From an uncultured bacterium (GTDB taxonomy: Bacteria; Bacillota_I; Bacilli_A; RF39; UBA660): 64,000 bases of DNA. The DNA is taken from positions 1 to 64,000 of the forward strand of contig CAJMOW010000003.1 in the NCBI GenBank assembly GCA_905215145.1, given 5' to 3'. The translations under genes were made by a program, and so were the position numbers. This document shows, piece after piece, positions 25,192 to 34,584 of this stretch (position 1 is the stretch's first letter; each line of letters opens with the position of its first letter). The notes below the pieces were generated by a model. It did not search any database. It saw nothing but the letters and a program-made list of their open reading frames with translations, and had not been told where the DNA came from.

Positions 25192-26757
25192 TTATTGTAA
25201 GATAATTCGTCCATCTAATCTATTACCAGCTTCGTCGACAATAGAATAGTCACAGCTCCAACATGTATTACCGAAGTTCTTGTGTATCCACTCAGAACTT
25301 CCAAATAATGAGCCTACAGACTTATAAGTAAATCTTCTACCATAGGTAGTAGCGGACTGATGCAAGTCTCCTTTTACAAAGACTACATTACCGGAGATTC
25401 CCCTATTATCTAGATACTCATTAATAAAATTCTCAGTCTTTACATCTAAGGTTAGCGGTAAATTCTTGAACATATCCTTGTTATCTTTACCATGACACAT
25501 TACATAAGTAACGTCACCAAGTTTGAACTCTCCGATAAATTTATCAAATACTTGACACTTAATATCGAACTGTTCAAGTATAGCAGCCAATGCTATATTA
25601 GCAGCATATCCAAAATCACCGTCATGGTTGGATTCCCCAACGCAGTAATAATATAAATTGGAATGCTTAATCTCTTCCTGTATAGACTTAATAAAACTAG
25701 TCATTAGTTTTATATAAGTATGCAGTTGTTCCTTATTGCTCATATTTTGAGCTAGGTCATGTCCACCTCTAGTAGTCTGACCATTATATCCATCTAGAGA
25801 GTCTCCAAGATTACAGATAACAATATTCTCAAATCCTCCACCTATATGATAGGCTTCTGTATATACTCTTTTAAGAATCATATCAAATCTTCTCTTCATC
25901 TCTTCCTCATTATAAGGATTTTGATAAATAGATTGTGGAGATACAGCTGCTCCAGTATGAATATCAGATAGCCAAATGATTAAGTCTTTACCATTGGTTA
26001 TCATAGGTGCTTTGCCCCAATCATACAAATTATTAATGTCTAAACCTTCTAGAATATGTTTACCATCTTCAATCTTAGACTTTAATTCTGCATTCTCTAA
26101 TGCATATTTCTTTAATAAGGATTCATTCTGTTTTATCCTTTGAGCTTCTATGCCTCTAAGAAAGTCATTCTCCTTCTCTCTTAGTTGCATAACTTGAAGC
26201 TGTTCAGGAGTATTCTCCTCTATGATATGAGGAGCAAACGGAGCTGAAGCCTTAGTAATATTAAATACTCTCAGAATCTTCTTGAAATCTTCCAATGAAT
26301 ATTCTGGGAAGCTACGGCTAACTTCTCTTTGCGTGATAGAAGAGCCATAATATGAATACAATCTATAAATCATATTCATTTCATCACGTGTAAGTCTTCC
26401 GGCTAAAGGAGCTTTATCACGCAAAGGCACAGTAAATTCATAGGCAATAATCCTACCTTCTGTGTCTCTTATATACTGAATGGTTCCAGTACTAGTCTTT
26501 TCAGAGGTCTTCTTAGCCTTGGATTTAGTAGTTCCAACATAACCTCGTTCTTTAATCTGTTTAAACAAATCCATGACAGTAGAATACTGTTCATTAGATA
26601 CCTTGTTAGCCTCATAGTCAAACTCCAGTTGCTTACGCTTATTGCAGAAATAATTCTGAGGAAGACCTGTCTTCTCAGCATAAGCATTCATACTAACATT
26701 ATCTTTAATTACGTTATGTAAGTGACTGATCAATTTGACTAGAGTTTCGTTTCTCAT
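25192..26757 (-). CDS. Metallophosphoesterase with N-terminal helical region
   Basis: 521 aa. The C-terminal half has phosphoesterase motifs: IIWLSDIHTG, CNLGDSLDGYNG, GESNHDGDF, MCHGKDN and KGDLHQS. The order and GDS/ESNHD forms resemble Mre11/SbcD-type and phage DNA-processing phosphoesterases. The first 240 residues include a helix-turn-helix-like stretch (SITQREVSRSFPEYSLEDF) and a coiled coil (QLREKENDFLRGIEAQRIK). This suggests a DNA-binding nuclease. Substrate is inference. Followed by a noncoding gap holding a terminator for the next upstream gene. Confidence 0.8.
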   Translation of the reverse strand: MRNETLVKLISHLHNVIKDNVSMNAYAEKTGLPQNYFCNKRKQLEFDYEANKVSNEQYSTVMDLFKQIKERGYVGTTKSKAKKTSEKTSTGTIQYIRDTEGRIIAYEFTVPLRDKAPLAGRLTRDEMNMIYRLYSYYGSSITQREVSRSFPEYSLEDFKKILRVFNITKASAPFAPHIIEENTPEQLQVMQLREKENDFLRGIEAQRIKQNESLLKKYALENAELKSKIEDGKHILEGLDINNLYDWGKAPMITNGKDLIIWLSDIHTGAAVSPQSIYQNPYNEEEMKRRFDMILKRVYTEAYHIGGGFENIVICNLGDSLDGYNGQTTRGGHDLAQNMSNKEQLHTYIKLMTSFIKSIQEEIKHSNLYYYCVGESNHDGDFGYAANIALAAILEQFDIKCQVFDKFIGEFKLGDVTYVMCHGKDNKDMFKNLPLTLDVKTENFINEYLDNRGISGNVVFVKGDLHQSATTYGRRFTYKSVGSLFGSSEWIHKNFGNTCWSCDYSIVDEAGNRLDGRIILQ

Positions 26758-26837
26758 ATTACTGATGTAAATTAGATAGCCTTTCGGCCTTAATATAAAA
26801 TTTCTAATCTCTTTGCTACTAAGTATCTATAAAGAAT

Positions 26838-26874
26838 AAGGGGACTACCTTATTAAACATAAGATAATCCCCTT
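26838..26874 (-). terminator. Rho-independent-like terminator
   Basis: Minus strand hairpin: AAGGGGA, then CTTAT, loop GTTTA, ATAAG, then TCCCCTT, followed by ATTCTTT. The arms pair over 7 plus 5 bp with a small internal mismatch. It lies 29 nt after the stop of 26903-27439 and would separate that gene from the phosphoesterase downstream. Confidence 0.75.
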
Positions 26875-26902
26875 GATATTTAAGGTCAATAGAAGTTATA
26901 AC

Positions 26903-27439
26903 TTATCCTTCAACCCCAAAGCAGATATATGTACCCATCTTAGCTGACTTAGACGGAGTGTACTTAACTTCAAAAGCGCCATCCTCACCTTCAACTACTG
27001 CCTTAATATACTTGCAATATACGTCACCAGTGTAGTCTTTCTTAGTGTACAGCTCCTTAGCTACTTCTTTAGCCTTAGTCTTAGTCTCGAAATTGATAAA
27101 CAGTACTTCACCAGTTGCAGGATTAATACCTTGATAACCAGTCTTATACTTTCTCTTACCCTTCTCATTCTTAATGTCAATCATAGTGTACGGACGCTCG
27201 CGAGTGTCAGCAGAACCTGCCTCAAACGTAATGGAACATCCAACACCAGCAGCCATCTTAGTATGTTTAGTAAGATATTCAGCGCAGAATTCCTTCAATG
27301 CTTTGTCAGTGATGGGCTTACCAGCAGCTTTCCATGCCTGAGTAGCATCACGAATTACTTGGAATGGGGCTTGTGCAACTGCTTCTTGTTTAGTGTAACC
27401 TTTAACTTCTACTTTCTTAAAATTTACTTGATTAGTCAT
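26903..27439 (-). CDS. Abundant-looking hypothetical protein, monocistronic
   Basis: 178 aa from the ATG at 27439 (MTNQVNFKKVEVKGYTKQE); a longer form from 27460 adds seven residues. Basic, lysine-rich, with threonine-rich beta stretches (FINFETKTKAKEVAKELYTKK). It has two tandem consensus promoters upstream and its own terminator, an arrangement for strong independent expression. Family unknown. Candidates are a DNA-binding or host-takeover protein. Confidence 0.72.
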   Translation of the reverse strand: MTNQVNFKKVEVKGYTKQEAVAQAPFQVIRDATQAWKAAGKPITDKALKEFCAEYLTKHTKMAAGVGCSITFEAGSADTRERPYTMIDIKNEKGKRKYKTGYQGINPATGEVLFINFETKTKAKEVAKELYTKKDYTGDVYCKYIKAVVEGEDGAFEVKYTPSKSAKMGTYICFGVEG

Positions 27440-27496
27440 AATTAATTGAGTTTTAAACATTATTCCATTGAGTGTAATCTCTTTGTTATTGTATTA

Positions 27497-27527
27497 CAAA
27501 GGTACTGCTTTAATATTGGATTACCAA
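27497..27527 (-). promoter_or_regulatory. Bacteroidetes promoter, proximal copy
   Basis: Minus strand TTG, 20-nt spacer, TACCTTTG. A clean match to TTG-N20-TAnnTTTG, 58 nt before the ATG of 26903-27439. Confidence 0.8.
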
Positions 27528-27596
27528 GCAATACTGATGTAAAATAATCTTAATGTTGTATTCTCAATCTGACCTCTTCTTTCAGGGAGGATGCTG

Positions 27597-27627
27597 CAAA
27601 GGTACTACTTTATCTCCAATTGGACAA
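27597..27627 (-). promoter_or_regulatory. Bacteroidetes promoter, distal copy
   Basis: Same elements as the proximal copy (TTG, 20 nt, TACCTTTG), placed exactly 100 bp further upstream. Two identical -7 boxes at this spacing are unlikely by chance. Confidence 0.8.
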
Positions 27628-27659
27628 GTAATGACTAATAAATAATACGATAAATTATT

Positions 27660-27881
27660 TTAACTATTATCATTAGGTGGAAAGCAAAATGTATTATTGC
27701 ACATTCCACGCCATGTAGCTTCACTCTCTTCATAGAATTTATCTATTATGCCATTCTCATCATTAGCGATTATCCCAGTAGCCCATAACAGTTGATTAAA
27801 TCTCATGTCTGGATACTTGTCTATTAAATCGGATAGCTTACTAAGAATAGCTTTGTTGTTTACATATCTAGTGTTATTCAT
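27660..27881 (-). CDS. Hypothetical small protein, 73 aa
   Basis: ATG start. Helical (NNKAILSKLSDLIDKYPD) then CNNTFCFPPND. Not recognised. Its stop lies just upstream of the tandem promoters. Confidence 0.6.
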   Translation of the reverse strand: MNNTRYVNNKAILSKLSDLIDKYPDMRFNQLLWATGIIANDENGIIDKFYEESEATWRGMCNNTFCFPPNDNS

Positions 27882-27886
27882 ACACT

Positions 27887-28279
27887 TTAAAATGGTAAAT
27901 CTGGAGTTAAATCTTCCCAGGGTAATTCTTTATCGAGAATCTCATTGATTTTATCAACCATTTCCTTAGAAGACTTCATATCGAATGTAAGGAACTCTGT
28001 AGTATTTCTCATAAAATCGTCACAAATAACTGCAAGACCTTTAAGAATCCTTTCAGAGTTATGAGACTCTTTACCCTTACGAACTTTCTGAATTACTTGC
28101 CAAGTAGTAGCATTAGGAGTCTTATTTCTGGCTTGCTTAGTAAGGAAGCATATTAGTGAGATTAAGGCAAACTTAGTTCCTATATCACAAGCTAAACACC
28201 CCAAACTGAAGTAATCCTTATAATACTCCCTTAAGTCATTCAGAGTTGGTTCATAGTATTCCATCAGCATCGTATCCAT
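27887..28279 (-). CDS. Hypothetical protein, 130 aa
   Basis: ATG at 28279, with further ATGs at codons 4 and 6; overlaps the nuclease gene by 29 nt at this start. Helical protein with a central hydrophobic stretch (GTKFALISLICFLTKQA) and an acidic tail (PWEDLTPDLPF). Function unknown; conserved position next to the nuclease suggests a partner. Confidence 0.62.
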   Translation of the reverse strand: MDTMLMEYYEPTLNDLREYYKDYFSLGCLACDIGTKFALISLICFLTKQARNKTPNATTWQVIQKVRKGKESHNSERILKGLAVICDDFMRNTTEFLTFDMKSSKEMVDKINEILDKELPWEDLTPDLPF

Positions 28280-29288
28280 ACAATTCGTAGTATGCTACCA
28301 TACGTAACAACTTAGTAAACTCTAAGAATCCTTCTTTCATATGGCCATTAGTAACTGGGTATACTCCAGACCTGAAATCAGGAACTGTAGATACTACCAG
28401 CATATTAGCCTTTAAAGAAGGTTTGACCTTATATGTGTTCTCAATATACAGTTTAAGCATCCACATATACATAGCCATTTGTCTAGCATAATGATACTTA
28501 TCAAAACTCTCGCCAAACTTAGTAAGATAATGCCCACTTGTCTTTAAGTCATTGAGTGTTAACTCATCGCTATCAGGACAGTATGTGAAATTATCAAGTT
28601 TAGCTTTAAGCTTTAGTACCTTATTCTTGCCACCATGTTCTACCAACACAGACATTAATAAGGCTGCTTCATTAGCTATAACAGGTTCTGCAAATAAACC
28701 TTCTGGTTTTAGTAATGACTGTATTTGCTTATTGCATTCAACTGATGTGAGACATTCTCGTAGCTTGTCTCTAGACTTGGGATCTAAATAAATAGGAACC
28801 TTATCGGCAACATATTTACTTCCCCATTCATAGGCTGTACGCTGAGCATAGTAGTCTTCGCATTTAACACGTAGAGCTTCCATCTTATCAGCATCCATTT
28901 TACCCTTATAATAGCTAATTTTATTTGATGCTGCTATAATTTCGTCAGCAGTAACAACATGATTAGCTACAAATGTAGGATATAATTCATCCGCCATGAA
29001 TCCAGCTTTAGCTGTAGGCCTATTAACTGTTTCTACAAGAATAAATGATTCTGGTTGCAGTATTAATTCATGCACTGCTGAACCAAAATACAGTGAGTCA
29101 GAATACCTAGAGTCCGCTTCTAAACCAGCTTTATACAAAGCAGGACTTCCACCCTGCTCTGGATTTATTAGCTTCAATCTAGAGTTACTGATGTAATCAG
29201 AATAAGCATCCCCGAAGTATTCTTCATCACTTATGTCTAAATATTCTATGGTTTCAATTAGTGGTGTTATTTTAATTTCCTCAAGCAT
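28251..29288 (-). CDS. PD-(D/E)XK exonuclease (RecB/Cas4-like)
   Basis: 345 aa. N-terminal DISDEEYFGDAYSDYISNSR, a typical opening of phage PD-(D/E)XK_12 nucleases. Active-site core: KLKAKLDNFTY...LNDLKTSGHY, giving D...D-x-K. The family degrades double-stranded DNA ends for recombination or packaging. Position between the nucleotidase and primase fits a replication/recombination role. Exact end polarity is not predictable here. Confidence 0.82.
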   Translation of the reverse strand: MLEEIKITPLIETIEYLDISDEEYFGDAYSDYISNSRLKLINPEQGGSPALYKAGLEADSRYSDSLYFGSAVHELILQPESFILVETVNRPTAKAGFMADELYPTFVANHVVTADEIIAASNKISYYKGKMDADKMEALRVKCEDYYAQRTAYEWGSKYVADKVPIYLDPKSRDKLRECLTSVECNKQIQSLLKPEGLFAEPVIANEAALLMSVLVEHGGKNKVLKLKAKLDNFTYCPDSDELTLNDLKTSGHYLTKFGESFDKYHYARQMAMYMWMLKLYIENTYKVKPSLKANMLVVSTVPDFRSGVYPVTNGHMKEGFLEFTKLLRMVAYYELYGYDADGIL

Positions 29289-29784
29289 ATTGCTTCATAA
29301 ATAGATAAGCATCGATTATCTCAGTTCTATTTAGTGAGAATACCTTGAACATAGGGAAGTCAACAGTTCTGTCTGTATGATACAGTAGTGCTGGCACCCC
29401 AGAACGTTGACATTTGATTACATTACTTAAAGAATCATCAATAAAGACATCCACTTTACCTTTAATCATATCAGCTTTGTTACCATGCTGGTATACCATT
29501 TGATAAATTGGTCTGTCAGGAAATCCATTCCTCCTGAGCCATTCTCTAGTCCATGCCTTATTATTGACTCTCTTAGTACAATACAGCTCTGGAATAAAGT
29601 CAGGTCTATTAATAACTGGGAGATTTAACCAGAAATCTCTCTCCTTACTAAGGATCTGTTGTACATTCCTAGTAATTATATGGTCTTTAAGCATGTGAGG
29701 ATTATTAGCTGTATCAAAACGCTCACAATAAGCATCCCAAAACCCAGCCAAACAATCATCTATATCTAATCCTATTCTGAACAT
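29281..29784 (-). CDS. 5'(3')-deoxyribonucleotidase-like HAD phosphatase
   Basis: 167 aa. Begins IGLDIDDCLAGFWDAY with the HAD nucleophile pattern DxDD. Later VDVFIDDSLSN supplies motif IV. The size and placement match 5' nucleotidases of the NT5C family found in phages, which dephosphorylate deoxynucleoside monophosphates and help balance dNTP pools. Substrate inferred. Confidence 0.82.
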   Translation of the reverse strand: MFRIGLDIDDCLAGFWDAYCERFDTANNPHMLKDHIITRNVQQILSKERDFWLNLPVINRPDFIPELYCTKRVNNKAWTREWLRRNGFPDRPIYQMVYQHGNKADMIKGKVDVFIDDSLSNVIKCQRSGVPALLYHTDRTVDFPMFKVFSLNRTEIIDAYLFMKQYA

Positions 29785-29806
29785 TCAATAGCATCTTGTT
29801 ATGATT

Positions 29807-30028
29807 CTAGAATTCTTCTATATCATAGATGTCACCAATAATTATCTCTCTGTCTCTTGACATGATTACCCCTAGTTCTTCATAATCTCCAGGTAGATCA
29901 ATATCATAATCTTCAACGAACAAGTTTATGAACTTGTCTTCAGCTTCTGTGAAGCTTCTAGCTCTCACTTTCTCTAACCACAAGTCTCCATTATTAAGAC
30001 CATAACATGGTAGAATGTAAGTACTCAT
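29807..30028 (-). CDS. Hypothetical acidic protein, 73 aa
   Basis: ATG start. Acidic, with a conserved-looking pattern (MSTYILPCYGLNNGDLWLE and ARSFTEAEDKF) typical of small phage adapter domains. Function unknown. Confidence 0.6.
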   Translation of the reverse strand: MSTYILPCYGLNNGDLWLEKVRARSFTEAEDKFINLFVEDYDIDLPGDYEELGVIMSRDREIIIGDIYDIEEF

Positions 30029-30032
30029 TTAT

Positions 30033-30131
30033 TTAGTTTAAAATTTTAAGGCAATATAGAACTTCATAAGACAAATCAAAGCCGTAGGTAAGTCTTACTT
30101 CAGTTAAAGTGTCTTCATAAATTTCAACCAT
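30033..30131 (-). CDS. Possible micro-protein, 32 aa
   Basis: ATG at 30131, TAA at 30033: MVEIYEDTLTEVRLTYGF, then DLSYEVLYCLKILN. It fills most of the gap between 30028 and 30138 on the coding strand. Short enough to be chance; listed because the gaps here are otherwise minimal. Confidence 0.35.
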   Translation of the reverse strand: MVEIYEDTLTEVRLTYGFDLSYEVLYCLKILN

Positions 30132-30137
30132 CTCTTA

Positions 30138-30527
30138 CTAAGACTTCTTAATAAGTTCGTAAAAGAAATCTTTACTCATCATAACGTATTCTCCATCAGA
30201 GCCCATATTCACACCTTTATCAACTTGTTTATTCCAGACTATTACTAATGGTCTGTCTTTACGTCCACAAGTTTTGATGATTTCAGCAATAGATGGAGTA
30301 TTCTTAGTACATTTGCATTGAACATAACAAGGTAATTTGTCCTCGGTTTCTGCAATATCAATCTTAGCATCATCCAAATTCTTAGATTCACTACGAGACG
30401 ATTTCAATCCTTTATAACCGAGTTCAATTAATTCCTTAATAATTTTAAGTTCATAATTATTACCCTTACGTTTAGCATAAGCACCGTTACGTTTCTTCTT
30501 TGGTTTTACTTCTTCAGTACCTTCCAT
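30138..30527 (-). CDS. Hjc-like/VRR-type PD-(D/E)XK nuclease
   Basis: 129 aa. After a basic N-terminus (KPKKKRNGAYAKRKG) comes NNYELKIIKEL, then KIDIAETEDKLPCYVQCKC: the E...D...QxK layout of Holliday-junction resolvases and VRR_NUC enzymes. Probably resolves branched DNA during replication. Overlaps the primase start by 22 nt. Confidence 0.75.
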   Translation of the reverse strand: MEGTEEVKPKKKRNGAYAKRKGNNYELKIIKELIELGYKGLKSSRSESKNLDDAKIDIAETEDKLPCYVQCKCTKNTPSIAEIIKTCGRKDRPLVIVWNKQVDKGVNMGSDGEYVMMSKDFFYELIKKS

Positions 30528-31507
30528 GCTTCGTTAATTAAGTTAAGTGTTGCATCTCTACCATATTTAGCATGAAAGTCGGATATATCCTTAGCTCCAT
30601 AGGATCTAGGAATCCATAGGCATTCTACTCCAAATTGCTTCCTTATCCGATTCATATTATGAATTCCAGCTAAGTCATTGTCATAGAACACTACTATCTT
30701 CTTAAATCTCTTGCTGAGTTTCTCAAACTGAGATTCAGTTATGAATAGATTCTCAGAATTAGGAGCTATTGCAGTAATCCCTAAAGAATATAAGCACATT
30801 ACATCCTTCATACTTTTAGTAATTACTAACAGATTACCTTCTGCTGGGAGTTGATGAGCTCCTTGCAACATGATAGCCTTCCAATTAGAAAGGAATCTTG
30901 TAGTTCCTTTGTCCCTAAATGGAAAGTATATACGCCATAACTCAATGCCTTTGTCGTTTTTACCTCGATAATAGCCGAATATGGGGTTCTGAGAACCAGT
31001 AGTAGCATAATAATTCCCATTCAGGAATACAGTTTTACATGAGTACACTCTAAATTTCTTTAGAATATCCTTAGTAATTCCATATCTATGCCACCATTCC
31101 AGCTCTTTATCAGTGAATTCCTGTATTTCAGCCCGTATAACAGCAGGTCCCTTGTCTTTAAACTCAGTACTACTAATTACTGGCTTACTACCTTTAGGCA
31201 ACGTCTTGTGTTTGATATAACCAAAATCATTAGCAACGATTTGTAAAGCCTTATAATAAGAGCAGCTATACTTATACATTACTACACTGATAAAATTGCC
31301 ATAAAATTGTCCACTGAAATCATTGAAGATGATATCCCCAGACGCATTCCTATAAAAGGAACACGTAGGAGAGTTATCATTTCTCAACGGAGATTTAAAC
31401 AGTCCCTTCTTTACTGGGATACCAAGATAATACTCAAGATATGTCTCCTGAGATTGCCTTTCAAGTAAATACTTCTTAGTAATTTTAGGTTCATACTCTA
31501 ATACCAT
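30506..31507 (-). CDS. DnaG-family primase
   Basis: 333 aa. N-terminal domain resembling the CHC2 zinc-binding region in spacing (FKSPLRNDNSPTCSFYRN, DFSGQFYGNFISVV) but without its cysteines, as in many phage primases. C-terminal TOPRIM domain with LLVITKSMKDVMCL and VVFYDNDLAG (DxD). In the first TOPRIM motif the expected Glu is Lys, an oddity worth checking. Synthesises RNA primers for the DnaB-like helicase encoded nearby. Confidence 0.85.
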   Translation of the reverse strand: MVLEYEPKITKKYLLERQSQETYLEYYLGIPVKKGLFKSPLRNDNSPTCSFYRNASGDIIFNDFSGQFYGNFISVVMYKYSCSYYKALQIVANDFGYIKHKTLPKGSKPVISSTEFKDKGPAVIRAEIQEFTDKELEWWHRYGITKDILKKFRVYSCKTVFLNGNYYATTGSQNPIFGYYRGKNDKGIELWRIYFPFRDKGTTRFLSNWKAIMLQGAHQLPAEGNLLVITKSMKDVMCLYSLGITAIAPNSENLFITESQFEKLSKRFKKIVVFYDNDLAGIHNMNRIRKQFGVECLWIPRSYGAKDISDFHAKYGRDATLNLINEAWKVLKK

Positions 31508-31554
31508 ATTGATTCGATACTTAATGTTAGAACCTTAAAGTTACTAATTATTTC

Positions 31555-32238
31555 TTATACATCAAAGTCAAGGTCTGAATTAGCTGATGCAGCGTCTCCT
31601 GCTACCCCAAAATCATCAGAACTTGTTCCCGGCATATCTGTAGGACCGTTACTCTTCTGTTTATTCATCTGATTAGTTTCGTAATCAGAGAAGAAGACCT
31701 TATCACCCAACCAGTTATTAGAGATATAAGCATCACCTGCTTTACTAATATTAACGAAGTATGGCAAACAAGGTTCACCCTTCTTATTAGCAATCAGTTT
31801 CAGTTTAGTCTGCTTATTAACAGCGTCCTTGGTAATCTCAATAAAAGTCTTAGCTAGCTTCTCAAATTCATCGGGAAGCGCAAAGGTCATAGATTTAAAC
31901 TTCTCATATTTCTTAGGAGATAGTTGTTCTCCAACATGAGCTAACATAAACTTAAACTTCTCCAAATTAGACGGATTCTCACGTTCTACCCCACCATTAG
32001 AGGTTACTGGTCTCACATCATCACCTTCTTTAGGACAGAATATAGTCTCTTCATATACTCCATTCTCATTCTCAAACGAAATCTTCATGGTCTTCCAAGT
32101 AGTACTTGGGTCTTTCTTACCAGCGAATTCGCTATAAGTTACACCCTTAAAGAGTACAGTATGGATTTCCCAAGGTTTCAGTCTAGGTTTGATTGATGAT
32201 GTACCGTTAGTGTTGGATAAGTTGAAATTCATTGACAT
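31555..32238 (-). CDS. Single-stranded DNA-binding-like protein
   Basis: 227 aa (second in-frame ATG at 32232). Central beta-rich region (HTVLFKGVTYSEFAG, WKTMKISFENENGVYEET) and an acidic C-terminal tail ending SNSDLDFDV. Acidic tips of this kind recruit replication partners in SSB proteins. Position just upstream of the primase in transcription order supports the call. No clear OB signature, so this is inference from composition and context. Confidence 0.65.
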   Translation of the reverse strand: MSMNFNLSNTNGTSSIKPRLKPWEIHTVLFKGVTYSEFAGKKDPSTTWKTMKISFENENGVYEETIFCPKEGDDVRPVTSNGGVERENPSNLEKFKFMLAHVGEQLSPKKYEKFKSMTFALPDEFEKLAKTFIEITKDAVNKQTKLKLIANKKGEPCLPYFVNISKAGDAYISNNWLGDKVFFSDYETNQMNKQKSNGPTDMPGTSSDDFGVAGDAASANSDLDFDV

Positions 32239-32253
32239 AGTTCTAATAGAATA

Positions 32254-32808
32254 TTAAAGTTCGAAAGTTAATGGGTCAATCTCTTTAGCTGACTCATCTT
32301 CAATCTCTGTGTCTAGTGGCAAATCTACATTGTCAAAATCTTCCTTAACTTCTATGTTATCTACTTCAGGTTCTATAGGTCTGTCAGCATTACCAACTAA
32401 TACAAACAAATCATCATAGCCCTTCATTTTAGTTACTGTAAATGTATCTCCATACTGTCTTAATAACTCATTGGATTTACCTCTACAGCTTACAGATAGA
32501 CCTTTAGTAAGCTTATTACCACCTTTGGTACCAAAAGCTTCATCAGTACCAATAATTGGGAATGTTACTCCTTCAATCTTCTGGTAATTAATACTAATTC
32601 TATCTCCCCAGGCAGCACCTATCATAGCAGCAGCTGCCTTATTAAGTATATACTTATTGGAATCTAATGTTACTTGAGGTTCCGCTGTATCTTCAACCTC
32701 TACCGCAACCTTCTTGGTAGGTTCCTCCTTGACTATCTCCTGCTTCAGAGATTTATATTCTCCAGTAGCAGGATCAAAGTCTAGGGTTAATAGCATTTTA
32801 ACTATCAT
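32254..32808 (-). CDS. Conserved replication-block protein, 184 aa
   Basis: ATG at 32808 (or codon 5). Middle has NKLTKGLSVSCRGKSNELL and GDTFTVTKMKGYDDLF; both ends are acidic. Seems a beta-rich core with disordered flanks. Function unknown, but it is sandwiched between the ATPase and the SSB-like gene with a 4-nt overlap. Confidence 0.65.
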   Translation of the reverse strand: MIVKMLLTLDFDPATGEYKSLKQEIVKEEPTKKVAVEVEDTAEPQVTLDSNKYILNKAAAAMIGAAWGDRISINYQKIEGVTFPIIGTDEAFGTKGGNKLTKGLSVSCRGKSNELLRQYGDTFTVTKMKGYDDLFVLVGNADRPIEPEVDNIEVKEDFDNVDLPLDTEIEDESAKEIDPLTFEL

Positions 32809-33497
32809 TCTCCTAATTCAAACTTATTAATTGTATCAATAACCATCTTCATATTAGGTTCGATATATAAGTCAGAGAAACATCCAGCAGTACTTCTACA
32901 AGTATCAGGACCTAAGGATTTAGTTCTGAATTTATACGTAACTTCCTCATCATTAACTATCTTCTCCGCATAGAGCAAATAATTAAACAGTCCATCAATA
33001 TTAACACTTCTGTCCAACATCTTACCGGTGGTGAAGAGTTTGTATTTAGGATCATAATCGTTACCATCATTCACAATATGTGATATGAAGATTACGATTA
33101 AATCGTCTCGAAGAGTCATTGCCTTAAGAATTAAGTCATAATAATGCTTTGCAAAGTCAATATGCTTATCATATCCTTTCTCGGCACTTCTAGACATTAC
33201 TTCTTGAGAGAGAAGATAATTACTATCATCAATAGCTAAGACTTTAATCTCCGGCAGTTTAACATTAACTACGTTCATAATATTCATTACCTTAGCAAAT
33301 TCATTACTAAAATACCAGTTACCAACGTAATTCTTGTCCTTATCCTGAGTTAACTTCTTATAATTCTTTCTAAATCCTGGAATAGATAATTGTTTTGGAG
33401 TACAACTAATAATAAACGTTTCTTTAGGATTCAGATATTGCAGCGAACTAGACTTACCACTACCTGAAAATCCTCCAAGTCCTATAATTTGGCTCAT
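32805..33497 (-). CDS. RecA-like P-loop ATPase (Sak4-like)
   Basis: 230 aa. Walker A GGFSGSGKSS (residues 8-17), Walker B VLAIDDSN, and IVIFISHIV as a sensor strand. Size and plan match the phage nucleotide-binding/Sak4 ATPases that assist single-strand annealing recombination with an SSB. The neighbouring SSB-like gene fits that pairing. Confidence 0.85.
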   Translation of the reverse strand: MSQIIGLGGFSGSGKSSSLQYLNPKETFIISCTPKQLSIPGFRKNYKKLTQDKDKNYVGNWYFSNEFAKVMNIMNVVNVKLPEIKVLAIDDSNYLLSQEVMSRSAEKGYDKHIDFAKHYYDLILKAMTLRDDLIVIFISHIVNDGNDYDPKYKLFTTGKMLDRSVNIDGLFNYLLYAEKIVNDEEVTYKFRTKSLGPDTCRSTAGCFSDLYIEPNMKMVIDTINKFELGE

Positions 33498-33501
33498 TAA
33501 G

Positions 33502-34584
33502 TTATAATGTTATGGTTACGCGTAAATCATCTCGTTTAGCTTTAGCTTCATCTTCTGGAAAGTCGATGATAGTCCAATCTGGATGTTTATACCTCTCATA
33601 GTCATTGATTTCAGATGGAATAGGTAATTCTTTAAAGATACCACATCTACCATAAAATCCTGTACCAATAGCTATGTCAGACGAACCAAATCTATTCTTA
33701 AGAACCAGTAATGACCTGAATCCATCCTTTAGTTCCTTTATGTCATATCCTCTATAAGAAGACAATTTGTTCCTAAATGGATTATACAATACTAATACAA
33801 CATTAGCATCCTCACTAGGAGAACCACTTTCCTTCAAATCGGACAAATCTGGCTCCTGTAACCCTTGCTTTAGTCTTTCAGAATTATTAGAATTTCTATT
33901 AAACTGCATAATATTAATTGGAGATACTTTACATTTATTTCTAAATGATACCCCATATGCAGAAATAGTATCAATCTCTTCTTTCTTACTACGACCTGGT
34001 AATGGTCTTACTAAGCCCAAATGGTCAGTAATTATAGCTATGATCTGATTAGGATTATTAAGTACATAAGTGTCTTCATCAACAAAGGTTCCAAACTTCT
34101 TCAAGTCTGCTATAACCATTTCTTTATACTTCTCTGAATTTAAAGTTCCATCATGTATTATAAGTCTGTCTTCTATTGATTCCAGCCATGGAATACATTC
34201 CTGAACTAAATCATAATCCTCATCAGATAATGTCACCCCCTTACCTCTAGAAAGCAATTCTTTAAAAGATATCTGTTTACCATAAGTCTCATAAATGTGA
34301 ATAGAAAGCAGTTTAGCTAATAATTGCTCTGCACTCATTTCTAATGAGAATATAATAAACTGTAAATCTCTATCTTGACTTGTATCAAGAAGTGCTTTAT
34401 AAATAAAAGAGTGAAGTACTAAACTGGTTTTACCATTACCAGTTCCTGCTGCTACTAAGTAATATGTTTCTTGAGTTAATCCATCAATAATCTGTTCTAA
34501 TTTGGGCAGACCTAGTGATAATCCTTGATTGTCACCTCTTCTACCTCTTTCGATTAGATTTAACAAGCTACTAGTATGTGTCAT
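33502..34584 (-). CDS. dnaB: DnaB-like replicative helicase
   Basis: 360 aa, the C-terminal RecA-like motor only. GLSLGLPKLEQII opens the domain; Walker A AAGTGNGKTS (residues 45-54); Walker B-like IIAIITDHLG; then LSDLKESGSPSEDANVVLVL, typical DnaB motif 3/4; and RFGSSD near the end. Unwinds the fork 5'-3' as a ring. The primase-interacting N-terminal domain is missing or reduced. Confidence 0.9.
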   Translation of the reverse strand: MTHTSSLLNLIERGRRGDNQGLSLGLPKLEQIIDGLTQETYYLVAAGTGNGKTSLVLHSFIYKALLDTSQDRDLQFIIFSLEMSAEQLLAKLLSIHIYETYGKQISFKELLSRGKGVTLSDEDYDLVQECIPWLESIEDRLIIHDGTLNSEKYKEMVIADLKKFGTFVDEDTYVLNNPNQIIAIITDHLGLVRPLPGRSKKEEIDTISAYGVSFRNKCKVSPINIMQFNRNSNNSERLKQGLQEPDLSDLKESGSPSEDANVVLVLYNPFRNKLSSYRGYDIKELKDGFRSLLVLKNRFGSSDIAIGTGFYGRCGIFKELPIPSEINDYERYKHPDWTIIDFPEDEAKAKRDDLRVTITL

